From Duganella sp. Root336D2 (lineage in GTDB: Bacteria > Pseudomonadota > Gammaproteobacteria > Burkholderiales > Burkholderiaceae_D): a stretch of DNA of 64,000 bases. The DNA lies in assembly GCF_001425005.1 (NCBI RefSeq), contig NZ_LMDB01000033.1:1238-65237 (forward strand). The letters are read 5' to 3'. Below the pieces are notes generated by a model. That model was given only the letters and a program-made list of their open reading frames with translations. It was not told the DNA's origin and searched no databases. The position numbers and the translations under genes were made by a program. Of the stretch, positions 17,122-25,336 are shown piece by piece (position 1 is the first letter of the stretch; each line of letters begins with the position of its first letter).

Positions 17122-18080
17122 GTCCGGCGGAACGAGCACGATGGATCGAGCGGGACGACGATATGCCGCTGACGATGCAGTGCGAGCTGGCAAGCATTGC
17201 GCGCTCTTCGGTCTATCGACGGATGGAAGCTGCAGCGCGTGAGCAATGTCTGACCGAAGAGGATAGCCAGCTGCGCAGCTTGATCGACGAGGAGTACACG
17301 AACCGGCCGTTCTATGGCAGCCGGCGCATGGTGGTGTTCCTACGAGGGCGCGGTTACTGCGTCAATCGCAAGCGGATACAGCGCCTGATGCGCGGGATGG
17401 GTTTGGCAGGCATGGCGCCGGGGCCGGCGACGAGCAAGCCGCACCCAGAGCACAAGGTCTACCCGTATCTGCTGCGCGGCGTGGCGGTCACGCAGCCAAA
17501 CCAGGTGTGGAGTACAGACCTGACGTATATCAGGCTGGCGCGGGGCTTCGCCTACCTGGTTGCCGTGATTGACTGGTACAGCCGCAAGGTGCTGTCCTGG
17601 CGCATCAGCAATAGCATGGACGCGTCGTTCTGCGTGGACTGCCTGGAGGATGCACTGCGCCACCATGGCAGGCCGGAAGTGTTTAACAGCGACCAGGGCT
17701 CGCAATTTACCAGCACGGCCTTTACTGGTGTGCTGAAACGCGAAGGCGTAGCGATCAGCATGGACGGCCGCGGGCGGGCACTGGACAACATCTTCGTGGA
17801 GCGCCTGTGGCGCAACGTGAAGTATGAGGACGTGTACTTGAAAGGGTATGCCAACATGGCGGAGCTGATGGTCGGCTTGGCGCAGTATTTTGCGTTCTAC
17901 AACGCGGAGCGCCCGCATCAGGCACTCCGTTATGAAACGCCGGATCGCGTCTACAGGTCGGGGATCGGCGGCGGCGCACTGATCGTCGATAAATTTGGCG
18001 ACGATGACGGCGAGCAGAAAAATGCAGGAATTACGGGGCAGCGCCATGCAGCTGTGGAATTGGAAATGGGCACAGCTTAA
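17118..18080 (+). CDS. IS3-family transposase OrfB (DDE integrase domain)
   Basis: 320 residues. It has an HTH_21-like N-terminus (DEEYTNRPFYGSRRMVVFL) and an rve integrase core. The DDE triad is visible as D in VWSTDLTYIR, D in FNSDQGSQFTS and E in ALDNIFVERLWRNVKYEDVY. The C-terminus has the AFYNAERPHQAL signature. All catalytic residues are present, so the enzyme looks functional. Its last 20 codons lie inside the 100-bp segment that is repeated downstream. Confidence 0.95.
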   Translation: MSPAERARWIERDDDMPLTMQCELASIARSSVYRRMEAAAREQCLTEEDSQLRSLIDEEYTNRPFYGSRRMVVFLRGRGYCVNRKRIQRLMRGMGLAGMAPGPATSKPHPEHKVYPYLLRGVAVTQPNQVWSTDLTYIRLARGFAYLVAVIDWYSRKVLSWRISNSMDASFCVDCLEDALRHHGRPEVFNSDQGSQFTSTAFTGVLKREGVAISMDGRGRALDNIFVERLWRNVKYEDVYLKGYANMAELMVGLAQYFAFYNAERPHQALRYETPDRVYRSGIGGGALIVDKFGDDDGEQKNAGITGQRHAAVELEMGTA

Positions 18081-18119
18081 ACTAAGCGGCAAAGTGTCTT
18101 GACTGATGGGTCCACTTTA
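18019..18119 (+). repeat. IS right end, first copy
   Basis: End of orfB and the right terminal repeat. It is repeated exactly at 18119-18219 with a 100-bp period. Confidence 0.95.
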
Positions 18120-18219
18120 AAATGCAGGAATTACGGGGCAGCGCCATGCAGCTGTGGAATTGGAAATGGGCACAGCTTAAACTAAGCGGCAAAGTGTCTT
18201 GACTGATGGGTCCACTTTA
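18119..18219 (+). repeat. IS right end, tandem second copy
   Basis: Perfect head-to-tail copy of 18019-18119 joined directly to the intact right end. It is followed by the truncated gene at 18220-18392. Confidence 0.95.
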
Positions 18220-18392
18220 TTCAATACGTCGAGAACCAGGGCGCCCATCACACGTCCTACACCCATACGAAATGCGTGAAACTCACTATCAGTGCAGTTT
18301 TCCATCGCGAATTCAATCGATGAATTTAGCTGGGCAAGGATGCCGGTCATTTGCGTACTAATTTCCTGAGCGATTTCTGTTTTCATATTCAT
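18220..18392 (-). pseudogene. Small gene downstream of the secreted RHS genes, truncated by the IS
   Basis: The remaining 57 or so codons encode a helical acidic protein (TEIAQEISTQMTGILAQLNS, GVGRVMGALVLDVLN). Beyond codon 57 the frame continues into the IS right end and stops at 18177, giving 14 foreign residues. It starts 4 bp after the stop of the RHS core gene and was probably the last gene of that operon. No family was recognised. A role as partner or protector of the RHS protein is only a positional guess. Confidence 0.6.
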
Positions 18393-18395
18393 CCT

Positions 18396-19478
18396 TTACC
18401 TTTTCCCGCCTGCTGAGGCTGCTTTACAACCATTGGCTTCCATGCACCTATTTAGACAAACCGCAAAGGCCATACCATAGTCTTTGGTCGGTAGCGTCTC
18501 AACACTACACTGCTTAATGCAAGTGTCCTTCACCTTTTCACATCGTTTTCGTTCTCTGTCACCTTTCATGCATACGCCGGCAATTGCATCCGTCACGAAT
18601 TCGCTAATTCCAGCAACTGCACACGCTGTGGGGAAATATTGGCATGCCGATGGACTAACGTCATTTGTCGAAGGTGCAGCTGGCTGAGGCGGCGGAATTT
18701 CTGGATCAACCATCCCCGGCGGCGGCGTATTCGTGCAGGTAGTTACAAACCCGTTTGAGATACAGTTCCAAGCGAGCCCGCTTGGGTCGGTTCTACTTGT
18801 TGGATTTCCGCCAACATAGGCGTATGTGTTGACACCGCCTTTCAACCCAATCGGATCACTTTCAACGTATCGTCCCAGTGCAGGGTCATAGTCCCTGAAA
18901 TAGTTGTAATGCAGATTGCTTTCGCGGTCAAATTGCTGCCCAGGGAAACGTTGATTGAATGTGAAATTCAGTTGCCCGGCTGGCTGAGCGTTGGCTGCAT
19001 CCTTACCATACGGATCGCTGTCCCACTGCCACACCAGGTTGCCGCTGCCATTGGTGATTGCACGCGGCGTATTTAGCTGGTCTGTGTGGATGAAGTAGGC
19101 TGTCGCAGCGCCTGACGCATTACCGACGGTGACTACCAGCGGCGCCGATTGCAGAACAGGGTTGGCAGGATCGGTTGTGGTGACCTTTGCGATTACCTGA
19201 TAGGTGCCTGCGGCGAGCTCGTTTAGCGTCAGCGAGAATGGCGACTGAAGGCTCACACCCAGCGAAGTGGCGCCGTTGAAGTACTCCACTTGCGTGGCCA
19301 TCACCGGATTCCCATCCGAAGTCGCGGTGACAGCGAGTGTTACTGCTGCTGGCGCAGTTGGGTTGCTTGGGCTTGCCGTGACATTGACGGTGGGTGCGGC
19401 GGCAGCCAGTTGGCAGCAGACGAGCAGCAGCGCCATCCATGCTGCCGAGAAGATTTTCTTGAACACGTATTTCTCCAT
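18396..19478 (-). CDS. Secreted RHS core protein with Ig-like domain and Cys-rich tail (third piece)
   Basis: 360 residues. A signal peptide is present (residues 1-28, hydrophobic AAWMALLLVCCQLAAA). About 29-118 is an Ig-like module (PTVNVTASPSNPTAPAAVTL, LVVTVGN). Then comes the RHS-associated core: YFIHTDQLNTPRAITNGSG, FRDYDPALGRYVESDPIGL and a DPSGL ending. The last 125 residues are variable and rich in cysteine (CEKVKDTCIKQC, CLNRCMEANGC), which suits an oxidising extracytoplasmic place. The gene begins 3 bp after the stop of the YD-repeat gene at 19482-20867. In most bacteria these parts are one polypeptide; here the core has its own export signal. The tail may be a toxin or an adhesive tip; neither is recognised. 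Confidence 0.85.
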   Translation of the reverse strand: MEKYVFKKIFSAAWMALLLVCCQLAAAAPTVNVTASPSNPTAPAAVTLAVTATSDGNPVMATQVEYFNGATSLGVSLQSPFSLTLNELAAGTYQVIAKVTTTDPANPVLQSAPLVVTVGNASGAATAYFIHTDQLNTPRAITNGSGNLVWQWDSDPYGKDAANAQPAGQLNFTFNQRFPGQQFDRESNLHYNYFRDYDPALGRYVESDPIGLKGGVNTYAYVGGNPTSRTDPSGLAWNCISNGFVTTCTNTPPPGMVDPEIPPPQPAAPSTNDVSPSACQYFPTACAVAGISEFVTDAIAGVCMKGDRERKRCEKVKDTCIKQCSVETLPTKDYGMAFAVCLNRCMEANGCKAASAGGKR

Positions 19479-19481
19479 GTC

Positions 19482-20867
19482 TTATTTCAGTACCGCAACC
19501 GGCATGTCGCCCAGGTAGACGTATTCGGTCAGCGCGCCATCGGTGCTTTCGGCGATCAGCTTGCCGCTTCCGTCGTAGTGGTAAACCGTGGTCGATATCG
19601 GCGTAACTTTCTGCACGCGTTGGCCGAGGGCGTTGATCTTGTAGCTCACCAGACCGATGGCGGTGTTAGCCGACACCATGCGGCCACGTGCGTCATAGTT
19701 GAAGGTGGCGCTGCCGTTGTTGGTGATGCTGCCGTTGGCGTCGGTGGCGATGCTGGCGTTCTGGCTGCCAGTGAGCTGCGTCAAGCGGTTGCTGGTGGTG
19801 CCGTAGGTGTAGGCGGTTGAGGCAGCGCCATTCGCGTATTGTGTGTGGTTGCCGACGGCGTCGTAGCTGTAGACGAGGCTACGCTGGGCACGCTGTTCGC
19901 TGGTGAGACGGTCAAGTTCATCGTAGCCGTACGTGCGATTGTTGGCCGCGTTGCCGCCGTCAGCCACTCCGGTGATACGGCTCGCCGCGTCATAGGCCAA
20001 GGTTTGCACCTGGCCATTGAGCGTGTAGCTCGTCATGCGGCCATTGATGTCATAGCTGCGTGAGTAAGTCTGGCCGTTGCCGAACACGAGAGATTGCAGC
20101 GGGCCGAAGGCCTGATAAGTTACCTGGCCAACCAGCAGCTGCGGCGCTCCATTCCTGGTACTGCGGATTTCCTTAATGCGGCCCATGTCGTCGCGCACAT
20201 AGTCGACGCTGCGGCCACTCGGGTACGTGAGACCGGAAAGGCGGCCATACTGGTCGTAGCGGTAGGCGGTGCTGTAAGCCTGGCCGCCGATGGTGCGGGT
20301 CTCGCTAACCGTCCGTCCATGTTGGTCATAGCCGTATTGGATGCTTCCGCTGACATCCGTCACTTGGCTTAGTCTGCCCAGCGCATAGGCGCCCTGGTCG
20401 TAGACATAGCTAACGCCCGTGCCGTCGCTGAAGCTGGCGGAGGTGACGCGGTTCAGCACATCGTACTGGTACGTTGTAGTCTGGTTCTTTGCATCGGTGC
20501 GCGTTTTGATATTGCCGGCATCGTCGTAGGTGTTGACGGTGTTGCCGGTATCGGGACTGCTGGTCTGGATCAAATTGCCCAGGCCGTCAATGGTGTAGAC
20601 CGTGGCCAGATTGCGGGCATCGGTCACCTTGACAACGCGGTCAAGCCCGTCATAGCCAAATGCAGTGATGCCCGCGCGCGGATCGGTCGATGCGATACGC
20701 CGGCCAAACACATCATAGTCATGCGTCGTGATGCGGTTCAGCGGGTCCGTGACCTTGGTGAGCAAGCCGGCGGTGTTGTAGTCGTAACTGGTCGTGGTGT
20801 TCTGGACCTGGGCGCTGGCGGCGCAGCACAAAGCGGCGGCAATGGAGAAAATTGTGGCGCTGATCAT
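19482..20867 (-). CDS. Exported YD-repeat protein (second piece of the split RHS)
   Basis: 461 residues. The frame starts with a signal peptide (ATIFSIAAALCCAASA, cleavage near residue 19). After it come only RHS/YD repeats (YDYNTAGLLTKVTDP, YDVFGRRIASTDP, YDELDRLTSEQR and similar), ending YLGDMPVAVLK, the usual approach to an RHS core. The start ATG overlaps the stop of the 751-residue gene upstream (ATGA), in a different frame, so this is not a simple read-through. The signal peptide precisely at the start supports a real separate protein. It presumably assembles with the neighbouring pieces outside the inner membrane. Confidence 0.82.
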   Translation of the reverse strand: MISATIFSIAAALCCAASAQVQNTTTSYDYNTAGLLTKVTDPLNRITTHDYDVFGRRIASTDPRAGITAFGYDGLDRVVKVTDARNLATVYTIDGLGNLIQTSSPDTGNTVNTYDDAGNIKTRTDAKNQTTTYQYDVLNRVTSASFSDGTGVSYVYDQGAYALGRLSQVTDVSGSIQYGYDQHGRTVSETRTIGGQAYSTAYRYDQYGRLSGLTYPSGRSVDYVRDDMGRIKEIRSTRNGAPQLLVGQVTYQAFGPLQSLVFGNGQTYSRSYDINGRMTSYTLNGQVQTLAYDAASRITGVADGGNAANNRTYGYDELDRLTSEQRAQRSLVYSYDAVGNHTQYANGAASTAYTYGTTSNRLTQLTGSQNASIATDANGSITNNGSATFNYDARGRMVSANTAIGLVSYKINALGQRVQKVTPISTTVYHYDGSGKLIAESTDGALTEYVYLGDMPVAVLK

Positions 20868-23119
20868 TGCATTGCTCCGGTTACTTGCTTCAAACGGTTC
20901 AACGTATCAAACACGCGGCTGATCCTGCGGGTCAGTTGGCCGTTCGCGTCGTTGCTGTCTTCGCTAATTCGATTGCCGGAAAGGTCGAGGGTGTAGCTGA
21001 TCTTGTTGCCCTGGCTGTCAGCAATGGAGGTCAATCGGTGGGCGTCGTCGTAACTGTAGGTCGTGGTGGTGCCATCCGGCATGGTGGCGATTTTCAGGTT
21101 GCCCACACCGTCATAGGTGTAGCTTGTGAGTTCGCCGCCGGCTGATACCGAGTCCAGCCAGCCACGTGGGCCATAAGAGAAGCTGGTCACCATACCGTTT
21201 GGATCGGTAATCTGGCCAACGCGTCCGTTCACATCGTAATTGCCATAGCGCGTGACGTGGCCGGCCGCATTGGTCGTTGTTTCCAGGTTGCCCTGGTTGT
21301 CGTAGGTGAGCGTCGTATTGACTCCCGGCCCTGTCTTGGTGAGCAGTTGGCCAGCATTGTTATAGGTGAAGTTCCAGGTTTTGCGCGTACCGTCTGGAAT
21401 AGCGGAGAAGCCACTTGCTCCATTGGCATCCTTCGTGGCCTGCACCGACTCTGACAGCATGTTGCCGTTGGCGTCATAGGTGTAGCTGGTGATGCGCAGC
21501 GGCTCTGCGACCTTGGCGCGCAAGCGCATGGTCGGGTGCCATTCGGTGGTGATGGTGCGGGCAAGCGCGGTTCCGTGGCCTTCAACCCGGCTGGTTTCCA
21601 GGTTGCGAGTCAGGTCGTAGGTGAAGGTTTTATTGTTCCCTTGCCAGTCCTTGCTGGTCGATACGTTGTTGTTGGCGTCGTAGGTTCGCTCCTTCATGTC
21701 TTGGCAGCCTTCGCATGGCTGGTCGATGGCATCGTTCATTGCTACGCCAAGCGAGAGCTTGAAGCGGTATTTCCGGGTGATGGGTTGCGGCGCCGCGGCG
21801 GTGCCTACATACGATGTCGCAGTGACGGTCTTGGTGCCGTCTGCAGCAAAACCGGTGTACGCGAGAGTTACCTTTTCTACGCCACCCGCGTGTTCGGATG
21901 AGGTGGCTTGGTTGTAGCAGTTCCAGTTCCAGGTAGCATAGCGCGCGCCATTTTCATCCGTGATGCCGGTCAGGGCATTGGGCAGGTGGCCGTAACCTTC
22001 GGCAAAGGCAGTCGCGTTATAGCAATTATTCCCGCCGTTGATCAGGCTCTTCTCGTTGTAATGATATTTTCTTGTCTGGTTCCCCGGGTATGTGACTGCT
22101 GTCAAATTCCCTGCCCGGCACGTCTCGGGATGTTTGGTATTGGAAGGGCAGCCGCCGGTGACGCCGTCGTACTCATAAAAGTACGCTTGGCCAGAAGGGT
22201 CGATGACTTTGGAGACTCGCTGTTTTTCGTCGTATTCGAATTGCATTTGGCGTCCCCAGTTGTCGGTGACGCAGACGGGGAGCCCTGCAGGAATTGCCGG
22301 CCCTGTTTGCACATTCGAGCAGACAGGCGCATCTTCGGGCACACGCGAAATTGCGGTGTCGTTGCTGCCGCCGGTACTGTAGGTGTAGCGCTGCCATGCT
22401 CCAATGGCGGACGTGATGGACAGCAAACGGCCATTTGCATCGTATAGCTCGACATCCTGGTTCACTGTGGTGTAATTCCACCTAATCGGCGTAACACCGT
22501 CGGTTGCGTACTGGGCGCTAAGGCGCTCGTTGACATCGGCATCTCCAACCCATTGGCTGCCGGCGCGATTGAAGATGTGGAGCTTTCCATCGGGGCGGGT
22601 CACCACTGCCGACTGTCCACTTGCGTCAGCTTGCGGGAAGGTGCAGAAAGTGATGCCGTCGGAGCGCGTGTAGCACGCCATCGGCTTCGTGCTGTTGCGC
22701 AGCCAGACTTTGCGATCGAGTGCAGAAGTCCAACGACTGCCAAACACACCTTTTGCGTTCACGTCACCGGAGAGCTGCCCACCGTTGTATGTACGGGTCA
22801 GTTCGAGCTTGAACCCGGGGTTTGCAGGAGCAAAGTCTGTCTCGATCTGCACCTTATTACCGGTACCCGGCGCAATCGGGTTGCCACACATTGGACATGT
22901 CGGACCATTCCCCTTTGGAGAAGATGGCACTGGTTCGCTGACCGGCCTAACGTACTCACACCAATGGTGCTCCACTATGTACGTGAACTGTCCATCAGTG
23001 CCGCAGGCTGAGGCATTGAAGTAGACGGAACTTGGACTTCCTTTGCTTCCCACTCGGGAATGATAACCAGTAGCGTAGGTGGTTGGGGCTGAGGGTGGCG
23101 TGGAGCCGCAAATTCTCAC
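20864..23119 (-). CDS. YD-repeat protein, N-terminal shell piece of the split RHS
   Basis: 751 residues from a GTG that overlaps the stop of the 62-codon signal-peptide gene (GTGA). Residues about 60-110 contain a Cys pair (CPMCGNPI) and then the NKVQIETDFAP-type entry of a DUF6531-like domain. The rest is YD repeats (YEYDGVTGGC, YTYDGVGNLKIATMPDG, YSYDDAHRLTSI). There is no signal peptide of its own, although the downstream pieces have one, which makes a frameshift relative to the 62-codon gene likely. If joined, the product would be an exported protein of about 810 residues. The end RVFDTLNRLKQVTGAMQ leads directly into the repeats of the next gene. Confidence 0.8.
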   Translation of the reverse strand: MRICGSTPPSAPTTYATGYHSRVGSKGSPSSVYFNASACGTDGQFTYIVEHHWCEYVRPVSEPVPSSPKGNGPTCPMCGNPIAPGTGNKVQIETDFAPANPGFKLELTRTYNGGQLSGDVNAKGVFGSRWTSALDRKVWLRNSTKPMACYTRSDGITFCTFPQADASGQSAVVTRPDGKLHIFNRAGSQWVGDADVNERLSAQYATDGVTPIRWNYTTVNQDVELYDANGRLLSITSAIGAWQRYTYSTGGSNDTAISRVPEDAPVCSNVQTGPAIPAGLPVCVTDNWGRQMQFEYDEKQRVSKVIDPSGQAYFYEYDGVTGGCPSNTKHPETCRAGNLTAVTYPGNQTRKYHYNEKSLINGGNNCYNATAFAEGYGHLPNALTGITDENGARYATWNWNCYNQATSSEHAGGVEKVTLAYTGFAADGTKTVTATSYVGTAAAPQPITRKYRFKLSLGVAMNDAIDQPCEGCQDMKERTYDANNNVSTSKDWQGNNKTFTYDLTRNLETSRVEGHGTALARTITTEWHPTMRLRAKVAEPLRITSYTYDANGNMLSESVQATKDANGASGFSAIPDGTRKTWNFTYNNAGQLLTKTGPGVNTTLTYDNQGNLETTTNAAGHVTRYGNYDVNGRVGQITDPNGMVTSFSYGPRGWLDSVSAGGELTSYTYDGVGNLKIATMPDGTTTTYSYDDAHRLTSIADSQGNKISYTLDLSGNRISEDSNDANGQLTRRISRVFDTLNRLKQVTGAMQ

Positions 23120-23304
23120 TGGATCTTGGCCAAGTCTGATGCAAGGCTGTTACATGCAGCGAAGAGCGCCTCGCCAGTCACATAATTGCCATACCACGTT
23201 ACAGTGTCCCCGTCAGGAGTGACGGGAGCGAAATCGGCATAGGCGTTCGCACTTAGCAGGAAGCCGGCAAGCGAAGCAATTATCCATCGAGTAATCATGA
23301 ACAC
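23116..23304 (-). CDS. Signal-peptide ORF at the head of the split RHS operon
   Basis: 62 residues: signal peptide (WIIASLAGFLLSANAYA, cleavage near residue 23) and a 39-residue mature part ending SLASDLAKIQ. The stop overlaps the GTG of the next frame by 4 bases. It is either a genuine small exported protein or the true N-terminus of the RHS shell separated by a one-base frameshift. The second reading is favoured, since mature RHS shells of this type begin with a short Cys-containing region (AACNSLAS here) followed by a second Cys (RICGS in the next frame). Confidence 0.6.
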   Translation of the reverse strand: MFMITRWIIASLAGFLLSANAYADFAPVTPDGDTVTWYGNYVTGEALFAACNSLASDLAKIQ

Positions 23305-23442
23305 TTCCCCAGAAGCAATAACAAAAGATGCAGAAGGGTAACATGTTCAGTTGTGAATATTTCTATCAAATACTCACCGAGACGTGTAACAAAAGATGGT
23401 ATGCGCGCAGCGATCCCGACGAGCCAGCATTTGGTGACGAGC

Positions 23443-23484
23443 AAAAAAAATCCCTCGCGGCTCGTGTGTGGTCGGGCGAGGGAT
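23443..23484 (-). terminator. Rho-independent terminator at the end of the hut/ABC transcript
   Basis: On the minus strand an 8-bp stem (TCCCTCGC/GCGAGGGA) is followed by a run of eight T. It lies about 290 bp beyond the last hut-region gene and before the split RHS operon, so it separates the two transcription units. Confidence 0.75.
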
Positions 23485-23591
23485 ACTGAAACCCAGGTGT
23501 CAGTTGGGAGGGGAGATGAATCGACGGTTTCAATATAGTCGCCCTGCCCCGGCGTTGCCCTGTCCCTTACAAATTCTTACCTGGCTTACAT

Positions 23592-23605
23592 TTGATCTAG
23601 CTCAA
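23592..23605 (+). promoter_or_regulatory. FNR/ANR-type binding site
   Basis: TTGATCTAGCTCAA matches the TTGAT-N4-ATCAA consensus at 9 of 10 fixed positions. The centre is about 41 bp before a plausible start point, with a weak -10 (CAGAAT near 23627), as in class II FNR promoters. It precedes the 52-codon gene at 23663. Confidence 0.6.
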
Positions 23606-23662
23606 TACATTCTCAGGGGAAACTCGCAGAATGGAGAGTCTCGCGCTCGGTGGAGACTGAAG

Positions 23663-23821
23663 ATGTTCAAAGCTGTTTATCGGGCTTATCTGCGCTTTTT
23701 GCTGAACCGCTATACGCGGGAATTGCAAGTGTTGGCAGCGCAGCGGGCCAATGATGCGTTGGCTGAACAGGTCCTTACGCACGAAGCCGAGCAGGTGCGC
23801 GCGCGGCTGCTGATGCTTTAA
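23663..23821 (+). CDS. Small amphipathic protein, probably low-oxygen induced
   Basis: 52 residues starting MFKAVYRAYLRFLLNRYTRE. It is basic and aromatic at the N-terminus, then a charged helix (QRANDALAEQVLTHEAEQ). No domain is recognised. The frame stays open upstream, but the ATG at 23663 follows a GGAG and makes the best start. An FNR-type box lies 58 bp before the ATG. The gene ends convergently, overlapping the 3' end of the SBP-permease gene by 47 bases. A small membrane-associated or regulatory peptide of anaerobic metabolism is a reasonable guess. Confidence 0.55.
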   Translation: MFKAVYRAYLRFLLNRYTRELQVLAAQRANDALAEQVLTHEAEQVRARLLML

Positions 23822-25334
23822 ATCCCCTTTCCATCCATTCGAACAGGCCCTGCGTGAGCAGGGCCAGGACGGCTGCCGGCAGTGCGCCAGCCAGCATCAG
23901 GGTGTTGTCGTTCAGGGCCAGGCCGGTGGTGATGCGTTCGCCGTAGCCGCCGGCGCCGATGAAGGCGGCGATAGTGGCGGTGCCGACGCTCATCACGGCT
24001 GCGGTTTTCACCCCGGCCAGGATGACTGGGGCGGCCAGCGGGAGTTCGATTTCTTTCAGGCGTTGCGTGGTGCGCAGGCCCAGTGCTTCCGCGGCCTGCT
24101 TCAGGCCTTGTGGGACGCCGCTGATGCCAGTACAGGTATTGCGGACAATCGGCAGCAGCGCGTAGACAAACAGCGCACACAGGGCTGGCATGGTGCCGAT
24201 CGTGCCAAGCAGCGGAATCAGCATGGCCAACAGGGCTAGCGAAGGGATGGTTTGCAGGATACCTGCTGCGGCCATGACTGGTTCGCGCAGCTTCGGACGG
24301 TAGGCAGCGAGGATGCCGAGTGGGATGCCGAGGGCGCTCGCCATTGCGACGGACAGCGCGACCAGCAGGATGTGCTGGCGGGTTAGCGGCCAGAAGTCAT
24401 CCGCAAAAAGCCGTTGCCAGAACGTCGAGGCACGGGAGAGGACGGCTGCGGTGGGCTCGGTAGCGGCGGATTGGCTGGCGGGCGCCATGGCTGAAGCGGA
24501 ATGGCGCGCGAGCCAGTCGCGGGCGATAGCGCTGAAAGGCTGGCCGCGCAGTTCGGCGGCGGCATTCATGGCGATCATGTCGGCGGCAATGATGCGGCCT
24601 TCAAGCGCGCGCAATGCTTGCCAGGCGGCCGGGAAGCGCTGCGCGGCGTCGAGTCGGTATAACAGGACGGCGTCGTAGCGCGGAAAATAGGCGCGGTCGT
24701 CTTCCAGCACGCGCAGGCCGTACTGGCTGATCTTGGCGTCGGTGGAGTAGATGTCGATGACGTCGACCTGCTTCTGCGCCAAGGCTTCGTAAGCGATTCC
24801 GTGATCGAGGCCGCGCGGTGTAGCGCCGATGGCGTATTGCTTTGCCAGTCCTGGCCAGCCGTCGGCGCGGCCGATGAATTCGTGCGACAAGCCGTAGCGC
24901 ATTTCGCGCTGTGCGGCCAGCTCGCTCAGTTTGCGCGGGTCGCCGGCTGCGCCGCGTACTGCCAGCGCGTAGGTGTTGTTGAAGCCCAGCGGGACGGCAA
25001 TGCCCAAGCCTTGCGCGGCCAGTTCGCGCTGCATCTGCTCCAGCGTGGCGGGTTGCGTGTGCTTGAGGATTTCCTGGCTGATGGTGCCCGTGTATTCGGG
25101 ATAAACGTCGATGCTGCCGGACTTCAGCGCTGCCAGAACGATGGCAGTGTTGCCAAGGCCTTGCTTGTGCTCGACCCGGGCGTGCGGCGCGGCGGTTTGT
25201 GCCAGCAGTTCACCGAGGATATAGGACTCGGTGAAGCGCTTGGAGCCGATGCGCAGCGTGTCGTCGGCGCTGGCAGCGGAGGCAAACAAGGTGGCCGCCA
25301 GGGCCAGGAAGACAGTGGCGGCGCGGCGCAGCAA
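23775..25334 (-). CDS. ABC transporter fusion: substrate-binding protein plus permease (glycine betaine/HutXW type)
   Basis: About 519 residues from a TTG at 25334, right after the hutI stop. A signal sequence (residues about 4-24) is followed by an OpuAC/YehZ-like binding domain: TLRIGSKRFTESYILGELLA, QGLGNTAIVLAALKSGSIDV, YPEYTGT. From about residue 310 comes a ProW/HutW-type permease with the EAA-like loop (EALGLRTTQRLKEIELPLAA). The frame runs further upstream but has no signal sequence there. Binding proteins and permeases of this class serve betaine, choline or histidine; the place at the end of the hut operon suggests histidine or urocanate uptake. The order SBP-then-permease is the reverse of OpuF/EgtU-type fusions. 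No ATPase gene is in the window, so that subunit must come from elsewhere. Confidence 0.85.
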   Translation of the reverse strand: MLRRAATVFLALAATLFASAASADDTLRIGSKRFTESYILGELLAQTAAPHARVEHKQGLGNTAIVLAALKSGSIDVYPEYTGTISQEILKHTQPATLEQMQRELAAQGLGIAVPLGFNNTYALAVRGAAGDPRKLSELAAQREMRYGLSHEFIGRADGWPGLAKQYAIGATPRGLDHGIAYEALAQKQVDVIDIYSTDAKISQYGLRVLEDDRAYFPRYDAVLLYRLDAAQRFPAAWQALRALEGRIIAADMIAMNAAAELRGQPFSAIARDWLARHSASAMAPASQSAATEPTAAVLSRASTFWQRLFADDFWPLTRQHILLVALSVAMASALGIPLGILAAYRPKLREPVMAAAGILQTIPSLALLAMLIPLLGTIGTMPALCALFVYALLPIVRNTCTGISGVPQGLKQAAEALGLRTTQRLKEIELPLAAPVILAGVKTAAVMSVGTATIAAFIGAGGYGERITTGLALNDNTLMLAGALPAAVLALLTQGLFEWMERGFKASAAARAPARLRA

Positions 25335-25336
25335 GT

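Larger units (their letters stand above)
16769..18119 (+). mobile_element. Intact IS3-family insertion sequence, flanked by partial end copies
   Basis: Left end TATAGTGGCCCCCGAA and right end (complement) TAAAGTGGACCCATCA form imperfect terminal inverted repeats of about 24 bp. Inside are overlapping orfA and orfB with a slippery A8 run. No direct target duplication is visible at either the inner or the outer boundaries. Partial copies of both ends lie outside the intact copy (16606-16704 and 18119-18219), so the outer unit spans 16606-18219. Confidence 0.92.

Noticed and set aside
16606..18219. Target-site duplication of the IS
   Set aside because: Bases outside both inner and outer borders were compared (GAG against TTC outside); no direct repeat was found.
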